NCBI RefSeq assembly: GCF_014193515.1
Contig: NZ_BLXX01000003.1
Location: forward strand, 248,001 to 312,000
Reading direction: 5' to 3'
Length of the DNA: 64,000 bases
Origin: Geomonas silvestris
GTDB lineage: Bacteria > Desulfobacterota > Desulfuromonadia > Geobacterales > Geobacteraceae
This document shows positions 30,381-39,108 of this stretch, in pieces (the stretch's first letter is position 1; each line of letters starts with the position of its first letter). Under the pieces are notes generated by a model, which made no database searches, had not been told where the DNA came from, and was given only the letters and a program-made list of their open reading frames with translations. Position numbers and translations under genes: made by a program.

Positions 30381-32333
30381 ATGAGCAAGACCAAGAACTT
30401 CTACCTGGAGAACATCCCGCTGGACGAGGCGTGGCGCCGCTTCATCGCGGCACTGGAAGGTTGCGGCATGTGGAGCGAGCTCCCCGGCGAGGCAGTGGCG
30501 CTCGAGGAAGCCCTGGGTCGGGTGACCGCGCAGCCGGTCTGGGCGGCGCTATCCTCGCCCGGCTACCATGCAAGCGCCATGGACGGCTTCGCGGTGCGCT
30601 CCTCGGAAACGATCGGCGCCTCGGAGACCGCGCCGAAGCGTATTCCCGTCGGCCCCAACGGCCCGGCAAGCTACGTGGATACCGGCGACGCCATCCCCTC
30701 CTGGGCCGATGCCGTCATCATGATCGAGCACACCCAGCGGATCGACGACGCAGACGGAAGCCAGTCCATCGAGATCCACGCCGCCGTGGCCCCCTGGACC
30801 GCGATCCGCCCGATGGGCGAGGACATGGTGGCGACCGAACTGGTGCTGCCGGCGAACCACCTTTTGAAACCGGTGGACCTGGGGGCGCTGGCAGGGAGCG
30901 GGCACACCACCGTTCAGGTCAGGCGCAAGCCGCGGGTTGCGGTGCTTCCCACCGGGACCGAGCTGATCACCGTGGAACAGGCGGCCCGCGAAGGGGTGAA
31001 GCCGGGGGACATCATCGAGTACAATTCGCTCGTTTTGTCCGCCCAGGTGCGCGAGTGGGGGGGCGAGCCGACCCGCTACCCCATCACCATCGACGATTAC
31101 CAGCTGATCCGGGAAAAGGTACGTACTGCGGCCGAAACTCACGACCTCGTGCTGGTGAACGCCGGCTCCTCCGCGGGGAGCGAGGACTTCACCTCGAGCA
31201 TCGTCGAGGACCTGGGGACGCTTTTGGTGCACGGCGTGGCGGTGCGGCCGGGACACCCGGTGATACTGGGGGTGGTCGCTAACACGCCGGTGATCGGTAT
31301 CCCGGGCTACCCCGTTTCCTGCGCGCTCACCTCCGAGACCTTCGTGGAGCCTCTCTTGTCGCGCTGGCGCGGGCAGCAGCCCAACCAGAAGCCCCGCGTC
31401 CAGGCGAGCATCACCCGGAAACTCCTCTCCCCGATCGGGGAGGACGAGATGGTGCGGGTGACTGCGGGGCGGGTTGGCGAGCGCGTCGTTGCCGCACCCT
31501 TGTCGCGCGGTGCCGGCGTCATCACCTCGCTGGTGCGTGCCGACGGTATCGTGCGCATCCCCCGTTTCTCGGAAGGTGTCGAGGCCGGCCAGCAGGTGAG
31601 TGTCGAACTCTACCGGACCCCCGCCGATATCGAGAGGACCGTGGTGCATATCGGCAGTCACGACCTCTGCCTCGATCTTTTGGCCCAGCACCTGGCGGAT
31701 AGCGGGCGGCGCTTCACCAGCGCGAACGCCGGGAGCTTGGGCGGCCTGTTGGCGCTCAGGCGCGGCGACGCGCATCTCGCCGGCTCGCACCTGCTCGATC
31801 CGGCAACCGGGGAGTACAACGTCTCTTACGTAAAGCAGCACCTTCCGGGAATTCCGGTGGTCCTTATGACCCTGGTGCACCGCGAGCAGGGGCTCATCGT
31901 CGCCAAGGGGAACCCGAAAGGGATCCGCACCCTGGCCGACCTCTCCCGCGAGGACGTGCAGTTCGTGAACCGGCAGCGCGGCGCCGGGACGAGGGTGCTT
32001 CTCGACTACCACCTGGAAAAACAGGGGATCGCCGCCGGATCGATCGGCGGCTACCGGCGTGAGGAGTTCACCCACATGGCGGTGGCCGTCGCGGTGCAGT
32101 CCGGCGCCGCCGACTGCGGCCTCGGCATCGCCTCGGCAGCCCAGGCCCTGGGGCTCGATTTCATCCCGCTGGAAAAGGAGCGCTACGACCTGGTGATCCC
32201 CCGCGTCTACTTCGAGAGCGAGCTTGTGCGCCCGCTTTTGGACCTGGTACACGGTTCCAGGCTGCGCCGCGAGGTCGATGCCCTCTCCGGTTATGACACC
32301 GCCGGGATGGGGAAGATCATCGAATTGGACTAG
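30381..32333 (+). CDS. MoeA fused to a periplasmic-binding-protein-like domain
   Basis: Residues about 1-410 form a second MoeA (SAMDGFAVRSSETIGASE, PTGTELITVE, VNAGSSAGSEDFTS, GHPVILGVVANTPVIGIPGYPVS). Residues about 415-650 match a substrate-binding fold of the PBP_like/COG1910 type (HIGSHDLCLDLLAQHLAD, SNAGSLGGLLAL-type, GNPKGIRTLADLSREDVQFVNRQRGAGTRVLLDYHL). The binding domain lacks a signal peptide, so it acts in the cytoplasm and could sense molybdate, tungstate or another oxyanion. Fusions of this sort are known in anaerobic bacteria and archaea. The pairing with a normal MoeA suggests one copy favours Mo and the other W, which is inference. Confidence 0.92.
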   Translation: MSKTKNFYLENIPLDEAWRRFIAALEGCGMWSELPGEAVALEEALGRVTAQPVWAALSSPGYHASAMDGFAVRSSETIGASETAPKRIPVGPNGPASYVDTGDAIPSWADAVIMIEHTQRIDDADGSQSIEIHAAVAPWTAIRPMGEDMVATELVLPANHLLKPVDLGALAGSGHTTVQVRRKPRVAVLPTGTELITVEQAAREGVKPGDIIEYNSLVLSAQVREWGGEPTRYPITIDDYQLIREKVRTAAETHDLVLVNAGSSAGSEDFTSSIVEDLGTLLVHGVAVRPGHPVILGVVANTPVIGIPGYPVSCALTSETFVEPLLSRWRGQQPNQKPRVQASITRKLLSPIGEDEMVRVTAGRVGERVVAAPLSRGAGVITSLVRADGIVRIPRFSEGVEAGQQVSVELYRTPADIERTVVHIGSHDLCLDLLAQHLADSGRRFTSANAGSLGGLLALRRGDAHLAGSHLLDPATGEYNVSYVKQHLPGIPVVLMTLVHREQGLIVAKGNPKGIRTLADLSREDVQFVNRQRGAGTRVLLDYHLEKQGIAAGSIGGYRREEFTHMAVAVAVQSGAADCGLGIASAAQALGLDFIPLEKERYDLVIPRVYFESELVRPLLDLVHGSRLRREVDALSGYDTAGMGKIIELD

Positions 32334-32369
32334 AACAACCGCCGGGAGCGCCGTGCGGAACCAAAAAAA

Positions 32370-32401
32370 CGAGGGGCCGACGCTTGATGCGCGACCCCTC
32401 G
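32370..32401. terminator. terminator hairpin after the moeA pair
   Basis: Arms CGAGGGG/CCCCTCG are extended by further pairing and preceded by an A-run of seven. On the minus strand the A-run becomes a T-run, so it would also stop the convergent tetR transcript. Confidence 0.75.
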
Positions 32402-32484
32402 TGCTGTTTCTGGAGCTCACGGGCATCCGCGGGGAAGCCGCTTCCTCCCCTCCTTAGCTTGACCCCCCTCTTCCCCCGCGGACT

Positions 32485-33093
32485 TCAGCTGCGCGGCGCG
32501 TAGGCCAACAGGAACACCTCGACCGCGCGCGCCGTCCCTTGCTTGATCTGTTTCTTGCTCACCTCCCCCGGCAGGTGGAACAGGAAACGATCGATGAACT
32601 CCGATTCCAAGAGGCTTACCAGGTGCCGCGTGGCGATCTCGGGGTTGGTCTGGACGAGTTTCCCGGCGCTCATGGAGCATTCCAGGAACTGGGCGATAAG
32701 GTTCTGACTGCGCAGCACGCCGCGCTGGTAGATGTGACGGCCAAGCTCCGAATGTTTCGACTGGGAAATCGCCAGGTGACGGGTGGCCTGGACCTCGGGA
32801 GAGTACAAAAAACCGAGGAAGTGTTCCCCAAACCTGCGCAAGGCTTCGCCGATGTCGTCGGGGGCGGAGTCGAGTGAGGCGTGCAGCGCCTCGAACTCGT
32901 CCTCCGTCGATTTCAGCATCACCTCGCTGAAAAGCTCCTCCTTGGAGGAGAAGTAGTTGTAGATGGTTGCCTTCGATCCACCCACCCGGGCGCAGAGTTC
33001 CGCCATGGACGCCCGCTCGTACCCCACCGCTCGAAAAAGGCGCGCCGCTTCGTCAACGATCGCCTGCCGCTTTGTCTCGGTCTTCTGCTTCAT
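32485..33093 (-). CDS. TetR family transcriptional repressor
   Basis: The 202-residue protein has an N-terminal helix-turn-helix (AIVDEAARLFRAVGYERASMAELCARVGGSKATIYNYFSSKEELF) and a C-terminal TetR_C-like ligand domain. It is divergent from a tripartite efflux operon, with a palindrome at 33176-33190 between them. This is the classic set-up in which a drug-like ligand releases the repressor. The ligand cannot be told from sequence. Confidence 0.92.
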   Translation of the reverse strand: MKQKTETKRQAIVDEAARLFRAVGYERASMAELCARVGGSKATIYNYFSSKEELFSEVMLKSTEDEFEALHASLDSAPDDIGEALRRFGEHFLGFLYSPEVQATRHLAISQSKHSELGRHIYQRGVLRSQNLIAQFLECSMSAGKLVQTNPEIATRHLVSLLESEFIDRFLFHLPGEVSKKQIKQGTARAVEVFLLAYAPRS

Positions 33094-33157
33094 CCCCGGT
33101 CACGTTCCTCATGCTTCGTTAATTTATTTCGGGTTGCATTCTAGCCCAGTCTGGTAT

Positions 33158-33217
33158 ATTTTGTCCAACATTAAAACCGTACTGTACGGTACACTTATAA
33201 CTAAAGCAGGACAAAAT
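33158..33217. promoter_or_regulatory. putative TetR operator and divergent promoter region
   Basis: A 15-bp palindrome with a central T, ACCGTAC-T-GTACGGT, lies at 33176-33190. It sits inside a wider inverted repeat, ATTTTGTCC (33158-33166) and GGACAAAAT (33209-33217). TTATAA just before the efflux start may be a -10 box. The first element is the best candidate for TetR binding to both promoters. Confidence 0.6.
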
Positions 33218-33219
33218 CG

Positions 33220-34665
33220 ATGAGTTACAAGACGGTTGTTTATTTCGGGACGCTCTTTTGCAGCATTTTTGCCGCAGCCGCAGTTCTCGCCGGCTGCGCC
33301 GCCATTCCCGCCCTGAAAGCCTCCCAGAGCCTCAAGCCGGTCCAGGATTACCAGGCTTCTCGTTCTCTTTCCGGGTCAAAGACGGCCTGGCCGCAGGAGC
33401 GCTGGTGGGAGTCTTACGCCGATCCGCAACTTTCCGGTCTGATCGAGGAGGCACTCAAGGGGTCTCCCGATCTGGCGGCGGCGGGAGCGAGGCTGCGCCG
33501 CGCCGAGGCCTACCAGAACGTGGCCGGCGCGGCACTGCAGCCGCAACTGGGAGCGCGTGCCGCACTGGACTACGACACGCTGAGCTACAACTACCTCACC
33601 CCCCGCGCCATGACCCCCAACGGGTGGAACGACTACGGCATCGTCTCGCTCAACCTCGATTGGGAGATCGATTTCTGGGGGAAGAACCGGGCGCGACTCG
33701 CCGCCGCCACCTCCCAGCTCAGGGCGGGGGAGGCCGAGTTCGCCGAAGCGAGGCTCCTGCTTGCCTCCACGGTGGCGGCAGAGTATGCCGACCTGGCCCA
33801 GCTCTTTTCGCTGCGGGATCTGGTGTCCCGCTCCGCCGCCCTGCGCACGACGACCGTGCGGCTTTTCGACGAGCGCTTTGCAAACGGCATGGAAACCAAG
33901 GGGAGTGTGCATCAGGCGCGGGCCCGGCTGGCAGCCATCGAAGGGGAGCTGCAGGTGCTGGACGAGCGCATTGGTCTGAAGCGCAACCGACTTGCGGCGC
34001 TCCTGGGTGCCGGACCCGACCGCGGCCTCTCCATCGCACGCCCCACGATCAAAATTGCCGACGCGCTTGGCCTGCCGCGCGATCTTGCCGCCGACCTCCT
34101 GGGCCGCCGGCCAGATGTCTGCGCCGCCCGCCTGATGGCCGAGGCCCAGGCCGAGCGCATCAAGGAAAAACGCGCCGCCTTCTATCCCAACGTGAACCTG
34201 GCTGCGTTCTTCGGTTTCCAGTCCCTCGGCCTGGATCACCTTGTCAGAAGCGGCTCCAGCATTGGCGGTTTCGGGCCGGCCATCTCACTCCCCATCTTCA
34301 CCGGGGGGCGGCTCACCGGGGAGCTGCGCGGTGCCCTTGCCGAGTACGACGCCGCGGTCGCACTCTACAACGGCACCGTCACCCGGGCCCTCCAGGAAGT
34401 GGCCGATGTTGGTCTGAGCGGCAAGGCGCTGGCCGGGGAGCTCGTTTCGGCCCAGGCAGCGGTAGAGGCGGCAGGGGAGGCGCACCGGGTCGTCGACGCG
34501 CGCTACCGGGGCGGGCTAGCCACCTACCTTGAGGTGCTCTCGGCTGAAGATATCCTGCTCGACACCCAGCGCAACCTGGTGCAGTTGAGATCCCGGACCT
34601 TTACCCTGGACGTCGCCTTGCAGCGCATACTGGGCGGAGGCTATCGCGAGAAGACGACACTTTAA
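33220..34665 (+). CDS. outer membrane efflux lipoprotein, NodT/OprM type
   Basis: This TolC-like channel is the outer membrane part of a tripartite exporter. The 481-residue protein has a signal with lipobox LAGC (mature Cys near residue 26), then two OEP repeats typical of NodT (AAGARLRRAEAYQNVAGAAL, DLLGRRPDVCAARLMAEAQ, ISLPIFTGGRL). The start lies in the TetR-controlled intergenic region. It is 19 bases before the membrane fusion protein gene, giving an outer-to-inner order in the operon. Confidence 0.93.
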   Translation: MSYKTVVYFGTLFCSIFAAAAVLAGCAAIPALKASQSLKPVQDYQASRSLSGSKTAWPQERWWESYADPQLSGLIEEALKGSPDLAAAGARLRRAEAYQNVAGAALQPQLGARAALDYDTLSYNYLTPRAMTPNGWNDYGIVSLNLDWEIDFWGKNRARLAAATSQLRAGEAEFAEARLLLASTVAAEYADLAQLFSLRDLVSRSAALRTTTVRLFDERFANGMETKGSVHQARARLAAIEGELQVLDERIGLKRNRLAALLGAGPDRGLSIARPTIKIADALGLPRDLAADLLGRRPDVCAARLMAEAQAERIKEKRAAFYPNVNLAAFFGFQSLGLDHLVRSGSSIGGFGPAISLPIFTGGRLTGELRGALAEYDAAVALYNGTVTRALQEVADVGLSGKALAGELVSAQAAVEAAGEAHRVVDARYRGGLATYLEVLSAEDILLDTQRNLVQLRSRTFTLDVALQRILGGGYREKTTL

Positions 34666-34684
34666 CAGCAGAAGGAACAGACAG

Positions 34685-35848
34685 ATGACAGACGCATCTC
34701 TTGGCAGCAGCAAGGAAAAGGCACGCAAAGTTCAACTTTTGGCACTGGCCACCGTACTCGTCGGGGCCGGTCTGGCCACCGGTGGGTACTGGTACTTCGT
34801 CGGCTCGCACTTCGTCTCCACCAACAACGCCTATGCGGCGGTCGAGGTCGCCCAGGTGACTCCGGCCATTTCCGGAACCGTCTGCGAGATACGGGTGACC
34901 GACACGCAGCAGGTAAAACGGGGCGACCTCCTGGTGAGGATCGATCCGACCGACGCCAAGCTCGCCCTGGTACAGGCCGAGGCCGACCTGGATCGCGCGG
35001 TGCGTCGGGTGCGGGGCTACCAGGCCAACGACGGCAGCCTCATGGCGCAGGTGAACGCCCGCGAGGCGGACCAACAGCGCATCGCGGCGCAACTCGTGGG
35101 GGCCGAGGCGGACCTGGACCGGGCCAGGGTCGATCTCAAGCGCCGGGAAGCCCTCGCCGCCTCCGGAGCGGTTTCGGGGGACGAGTTGACCCGCGCCCAG
35201 AACGCCTTCGCGACAGCCAAGGCCAGCGTCGACGGGCTCAGGGCCGCGGCACGGCAGGCTTCGGCCAACCGGGCGACGGCTCTCAGCTCGAAAAAAGCCA
35301 ACGCGACGTTGATCGATCAGGCAAACGAACAGACCAACCCCGAGGTGGCGCTGGCGCGCGCCCGCCGCGACCAGGCACTGGTGGATCTGGAGCGGACCGC
35401 GGTAGTTGCGCCGGTCGACGGCATCGTAGCCAAGCGGCAGGTGCAACTGGGACAGCGGGTGCAGGCCGGAATGCCGCTATTGTCGGTTGTCCCGGTGCAG
35501 GAGATGCACGTCGACGCGAACTTCAAAGAGGTCCAGCTCAAGAAGGTGCGCACCGGCCAACCGGTCCAGCTCCATGCCGATCTCTACGGCACGTCGGTCA
35601 CCTATCACGGCACTGTCGAGGGTTTCGCGGGTGGCTCGGGGGCGGCCTTCTCGGCCATTCCGGCCCAAAACGCCACCGGGAACTGGATCAAGGTGGTGCA
35701 GCGCCTGCCGGTCAGGATCCGGCTCGACGGGGCAGAACTTAGGCGTCACCCTCTCAAGGTCGGGCTCTCCATGACGGCGGAGATCGATACCCGCGCCGGG
35801 CAGACACTCGCGAGGACGGCACATGACAGCGACCTGCACAGTAACTGA
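34685..35848 (+). CDS. HlyD/EmrA-type membrane fusion protein
   Basis: The periplasmic adaptor links the inner-membrane pump to the outer channel. The 387-residue protein has one N-terminal transmembrane helix (about residues 18-40), a lipoyl/barrel-sandwich half motif (NNAYAAVEVAQVTPAISGTV), a long alpha-hairpin of about 110 residues, the second half motif (TAVVAPVDGIVAKRQVQLGQRV) and a beta-barrel domain. The C-terminus overlaps the next gene by 26 bases. Confidence 0.93.
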   Translation: MTDASLGSSKEKARKVQLLALATVLVGAGLATGGYWYFVGSHFVSTNNAYAAVEVAQVTPAISGTVCEIRVTDTQQVKRGDLLVRIDPTDAKLALVQAEADLDRAVRRVRGYQANDGSLMAQVNAREADQQRIAAQLVGAEADLDRARVDLKRREALAASGAVSGDELTRAQNAFATAKASVDGLRAAARQASANRATALSSKKANATLIDQANEQTNPEVALARARRDQALVDLERTAVVAPVDGIVAKRQVQLGQRVQAGMPLLSVVPVQEMHVDANFKEVQLKKVRTGQPVQLHADLYGTSVTYHGTVEGFAGGSGAAFSAIPAQNATGNWIKVVQRLPVRIRLDGAELRRHPLKVGLSMTAEIDTRAGQTLARTAHDSDLHSN

Positions 35849-37373
35849 TGCCGAAAGCTCGGCCCCGCTTTCCGGAGGGCTCCTGTGGCTTGCCGCACTG
35901 ATGCTGGCCTCGGCCAATTTCATCGCGGTGCTCAACATGACCATTGCCAACGTATCGGTACCCAACATCGCGGGCAACTTGGGCGCGACCACCAGCCAGG
36001 GCACCTGGGTCATCACCTCGTACGCCGTCGGTGAGGCCATCACCGTGCCCCTCACCGGTTGGCTGGCGGCACGGTTCGGCTCGGTGCGGGTCTTCGTCGG
36101 CTCCATGGCGCTTTTCGGCATCTTCTCGGCACTGTGCGGGCTGTCGAATTCGCTGGGGCTACTCGTGGTCGCACGCATCTTCCAGGGGTTTTCCGGCGGC
36201 CCCCTCATGCCGCTGTCCCAGACGCTTTTACTGCGTATCTTCCCCAAGGAAAAGACCGCGGCGGCCATCGGGCTTTGGTCCATGACCACGCTGGTCGCTC
36301 CGGTGGTCGGGCCTATCATGGGCGGCTACCTGTGCGACGAGTTCTCCTGGCCCTGGGTCTTCTTCCTGAACGCCCCGATCGCGGCCGCTGCGGCTTTTTT
36401 CTCCTGGCAGCTTCTCAAACGCTACACCGAGCCGCTTTCCGCCAACCGGATCGACCTGGTGGGGCTGGGGCTATTGGTCGTCTGGGTGGCGGCGCTGCAG
36501 CTTGTGCTCGATGAGGGAAAGGACCTCGACTGGTTCGCCTCCAGCAAGATCGTGGCGCTTTCGGTAGTGGCGGCGGTCGGTTTCATTGCCTTTTTGATCT
36601 GGGAATTCCACGAAGCGCACCCGGTCGTCGATCTGCGCGTCTTCCGGCACCGCGGCTTCTCGGTGAGTGTCCTTACCATCAGCTTGGCCTTTGCGGCCTT
36701 CTTCGGGGTGAGCGTGCTGACGCCGCTCTGGCTGCAGAGTTTCATGGGGTACACCGCGACCATATCGGGCCTGGCTACCGCCTGGAGCGGCATCACCTCG
36801 ATTTTCCTCGCGCCGATTGCCGCCCAGGGTTCCATGAAGTGGGACCCGCGCAAGCTGGTCTTTGGCGGCGTGCTGGGTCTCGGGGCGGTGACCCTTTGGC
36901 GCGCGGTGGCAACGACGGACATGGGATTTTGGAACATCTCCATCCCGCTCATGTTCATGGGGCTCTTCATGCCGTTTTTCTTCATACCCACGACGGGGCT
37001 CGCGCTGGCAAGCGTGGAAGAGCACGAGATGGATTCGGCGGCAGGGCTGATGAACTTCCTGCGAACGCTCTCCGGCGCGTTTGCGACCTCCCTGGTCACC
37101 ACGAGTTGGTCGAACCGGATCACCGAAAACCACGCCGAGCTGGTAGGGCTTGCCGACAGCGATGCGAGCGTGAGGGCGATGCTGGAAGCATCGGGAGCGC
37201 CGCCGGAGGTGACCAACGAGCTGCTCGACTACCTGGTCACCGGCCAAAGCGTGATGCTCGCCACCAACCAGCTCATGTGGATCATCGGGATCGCCTTTGT
37301 GGTGGCGGCTTCGGTGATCTGGCTCGCTCCCCGGCCAAGCCGGGTGGTCGACCCGTCAGCTGGCGGGCACTGA
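35823..37373 (+). CDS. DHA2-family drug:proton antiporter, EmrB type
   Basis: The 516-residue protein has about 14 transmembrane helices. The family motifs are readable: NVSVPNIAGNLGATTSQGTWVITSYAV and the motif C region LWSMTTLVAPVVGPIMGGYL. It pumps hydrophobic compounds in exchange for protons and would use the two upstream proteins as its exit duct. The start overlaps the fusion protein gene. uspA follows after 25 bases and may be cotranscribed. Confidence 0.94.
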   Translation: MTATCTVTDAESSAPLSGGLLWLAALMLASANFIAVLNMTIANVSVPNIAGNLGATTSQGTWVITSYAVGEAITVPLTGWLAARFGSVRVFVGSMALFGIFSALCGLSNSLGLLVVARIFQGFSGGPLMPLSQTLLLRIFPKEKTAAAIGLWSMTTLVAPVVGPIMGGYLCDEFSWPWVFFLNAPIAAAAAFFSWQLLKRYTEPLSANRIDLVGLGLLVVWVAALQLVLDEGKDLDWFASSKIVALSVVAAVGFIAFLIWEFHEAHPVVDLRVFRHRGFSVSVLTISLAFAAFFGVSVLTPLWLQSFMGYTATISGLATAWSGITSIFLAPIAAQGSMKWDPRKLVFGGVLGLGAVTLWRAVATTDMGFWNISIPLMFMGLFMPFFFIPTTGLALASVEEHEMDSAAGLMNFLRTLSGAFATSLVTTSWSNRITENHAELVGLADSDASVRAMLEASGAPPEVTNELLDYLVTGQSVMLATNQLMWIIGIAFVVAASVIWLAPRPSRVVDPSAGGH

Positions 37374-37398
37374 ATTCCCGTCACCTAAGGAGGAGATT

Positions 37399-37866
37399 AT
37401 GTTCAAGCACCTGTTGGTACCAACGGATGGATCCGAGCTTTCCGGCGATGCGGTGGAGCGGGCAGTTGCCTTTGCCAGGGAAGCTGGAGCGCGCATCACC
37501 TTCCTTTCTGTCGTGCAGTCCTTTCCCAAGATCTACTACGGGGAGGGGGCGCTCTTCGACCCGCATCTGCCGGTCAGATACCGGGAGAGGATAGGCGAAC
37601 TGGCTGAGGACGCTTTGGGGAGGGCTGCGGAAACCGCTGAGAGGGGAGGGGTGGCATGCACCAAGCTCACCCTGGTCGGCGAGCAGGCGTACCAGGGCAT
37701 TATCCAGGCGGCGCTGGACCGTGGCTGTGATCTCATCTTCATGGCCTCGCACGGCTGGAGGGGCATCAGGGCCCTCGTGCTGGGGAGCGAGACCCACAAG
37801 GTGCTGACCCACTCGAGCATTCCGGTCCTGGTACACCGCAGTGCCAGGACCGCTGAACCGGATTAG
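37399..37866 (+). CDS. universal stress protein UspA family
   Basis: The 155-residue single-domain protein opens with MFKHLLVPTDGSELSGDAVERAVAFAREAG and ends with the ATP-binding type G-rich loop (ASHGWRGIRALVLGSETHKVLTHSSIPVLV). The GSETHKVLTHSSIPVLV pattern fits the G-2X-G-9X-G-(S/T) nucleotide site. An AAGGAGG ribosome site precedes it. It follows the efflux operon and may be cotranscribed with it. Confidence 0.93.
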   Translation: MFKHLLVPTDGSELSGDAVERAVAFAREAGARITFLSVVQSFPKIYYGEGALFDPHLPVRYRERIGELAEDALGRAAETAERGGVACTKLTLVGEQAYQGIIQAALDRGCDLIFMASHGWRGIRALVLGSETHKVLTHSSIPVLVHRSARTAEPD

Positions 37867-37870
37867 CGAC

Positions 37871-37960
37871 GTGGGGCTGTTGGCCAAAATCGTGACCTTT
37901 GGAACCATCGTGCTTTGGCTGCTGGTAATTCTGGTAACGCTGTTGCCGCGGCACAAGTGA
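37871..37960 (+). CDS. tiny putative single-pass membrane peptide, 29 residues
   Basis: A GTG start gives GLLAKIVTFGTIVLWLLVILVTLL then PRHK, a nearly perfect single membrane helix with a basic end. The same frame runs on upstream to a GTG at 37844 inside uspA, which would add nine residues. Only 13 bases separate it from the next tiny ORF, suggesting a small cistron pair behind uspA. The ribosome site is weak, so confidence is limited. Positive charge at the C-terminus suggests the N-out orientation. Confidence 0.45.
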   Translation: MGLLAKIVTFGTIVLWLLVILVTLLPRHK

Positions 37961-37973
37961 TGAAGGAGGCGCC

Positions 37974-38107
37974 ATGCGCAAGGAAGACCCGGAAAAAGAG
38001 CCCAACCACCCATCCACACCAGGCAATTCGATTCCAACTGGGACCTCTCCAGTACCCGTGCCATCACCCTGCTCAAGTTGTTGATTAAGAACAGAACTGC
38101 CAGGTAG
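37974..38107 (+). pseudogene. small ORF with apparent single-base frameshift
   Basis: ATG at 37974 has an excellent AAGGAGG site. Frame 1 gives MRKEDPEKEPNHPSTPGNS and stops at 38084 after 36 residues. A different frame over 38000-38107 gives an amphipathic, natural-looking C-terminus (FDSNWDLSSTRAITLLKLL then IKNRTAR), ending at TAG 38105-38107. Joining the two needs one base change in register near 38020-38030. It is either a decayed gene or an assembly/base-calling error. The N-terminal part is hydrophilic and Pro-rich. Confidence 0.45.
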
Positions 38108-38228
38108 CTCCTGCCCGTGTTTCGGCTGCCGGTTACGGCGAGTACCAGCCCTTGGCAGACAACCGCCAGGAAGAGGGGCGCGCCCAAAACCGCAGAGTGG
38201 ACATCGTTATGTTGAAGGCAAATCTGCC
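38108..38228. other. intergenic sequence before arsR
   Basis: No gene with a ribosome site is seen. The right edge runs into the arsR promoter. Confidence 0.4.
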
Positions 38229-38258
38229 TTGACACGTATCCGCTCAGCCGGATATAGT
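38229..38258 (+). promoter_or_regulatory. arsR promoter with overlapping ArsR operator
   Basis: A TTGACA box at 38229-38234 is followed by a TATAGT-like -10 box near 38253. Between and over the -10 lies the inverted repeat TATCCG-N6-CGGATA (38237-38254). ArsR bound there would block RNA polymerase. A matching repeat precedes arsC. Confidence 0.7.
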
Positions 38259-38264
38259 TCCGCC

Positions 38265-38606
38265 ATGTTCGATGACTCGGCAAAACTCTTCAAGGCTCTC
38301 TCCGACGAGACACGCCTGCGCATCCTGGCGCTGCTCATTGCCAACGGCGAGTTGTGCGTGTGTGATCTGACGGCCACGCTGCAGCTTCCGCAATCGACGG
38401 TTTCCCGCCACCTGGCCTATCTGAGGAAATCGGGTCTGGTCAGGGACCGCAGGGAGGGACTCTGGATGTATTACTCGCTGGAGCGCAAACGGGGATTTCC
38501 GGAAACACTGGTCGGCTTTCTTACTGAGAACCTCCTGCAGTTGCCGGAGGCCCGCGCGGACCAGCAACGGCTTCAGTCCACCTCCGAAGCTAACCGCTGC
38601 GCCTAG
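38265..38606 (+). CDS. arsR: ArsR family arsenic-responsive repressor
   Basis: The 113-residue winged-helix protein has the classical As(III) site ELCVCDL (Cys31 and Cys33) in the recognition helix region and the ArsR helix-turn-helix (QLPQSTVSRHLAYLRKSGLV). I chose the ATG at 38265 because upstream residues extend into the promoter. It heads the arsenic operon and its operator is just upstream. Arsenite or antimonite binding should release it. Confidence 0.95.
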   Translation: MFDDSAKLFKALSDETRLRILALLIANGELCVCDLTATLQLPQSTVSRHLAYLRKSGLVRDRREGLWMYYSLERKRGFPETLVGFLTENLLQLPEARADQQRLQSTSEANRCA

Positions 38607-38624
38607 TTTTTTTTGTTCAAATAC

Positions 38625-38640
38625 ATCCGCCTGTGCGGAT
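38625..38640. promoter_or_regulatory. second ArsR-type operator, before arsC
   Basis: ATCCG-N6-CGGAT is repeated here between arsR and arsC, with the same arm sequence and the same 6-bp gap as the operator before arsR. A T-run precedes it. ArsR probably binds here too and may uncouple arsR from the structural genes. Confidence 0.6.
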
Positions 38641-38657
38641 ATTGGGGGAGGCTTTCC

Positions 38658-39074
38658 ATGAAAAAACGGGTCCTTTTTCTCTGCACCCATAACTCCTGCC
38701 GTTCCCAGATGGCCGAAGGAATCGTGAATCACGACCTGGGCGACCGGTTCGACGCTTTTTCCGCCGGCACCGAGGCTACCGCGGTGAACGCCAGGGCCAT
38801 CGAAATACTAAAGGAGATCGGTATCGACATCTCCGGTCACCGCTCCAAGGTGCTTGGCGAGTTCGACGGCCAGCAGTTCGACTATGTGATTACCCTGTGC
38901 GGAGACGCGAACGACAAGTGCCCGCTCTTTTTCGGCGGCGTGCAGCGGACCCACATCGGGTTTAGCGACCCCTCCCGCCTGAAGGAGGGGACCGACGCCG
39001 AAATCATGAGGGAGTTCCGCAAGGTGCGGGACGAGATCCGGGTAAAGCTTACCGAGTTCCTGACCAAGCCGTAG
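38658..39074 (+). CDS. arsC: thioredoxin-coupled arsenate reductase
   Basis: ArsC reduces arsenate to arsenite for export. The 138-residue protein is of the low-molecular-weight phosphatase type: P-loop CTHNSCRSQ (Cys9 to Arg15) and the thiol relay pair Cys81 and Cys88 in CGDANDKCP. All three catalytic cysteines of the thioredoxin-linked class are present. I took the ATG at 38658 because the P-loop must lie near residue 9. Confidence 0.95.
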   Translation: MKKRVLFLCTHNSCRSQMAEGIVNHDLGDRFDAFSAGTEATAVNARAIEILKEIGIDISGHRSKVLGEFDGQQFDYVITLCGDANDKCPLFFGGVQRTHIGFSDPSRLKEGTDAEIMREFRKVRDEIRVKLTEFLTKP

Positions 39075-39108
39075 CGGGCGCCCCGGCTCTGTAAAAGGAG
39101 AAAAAACC

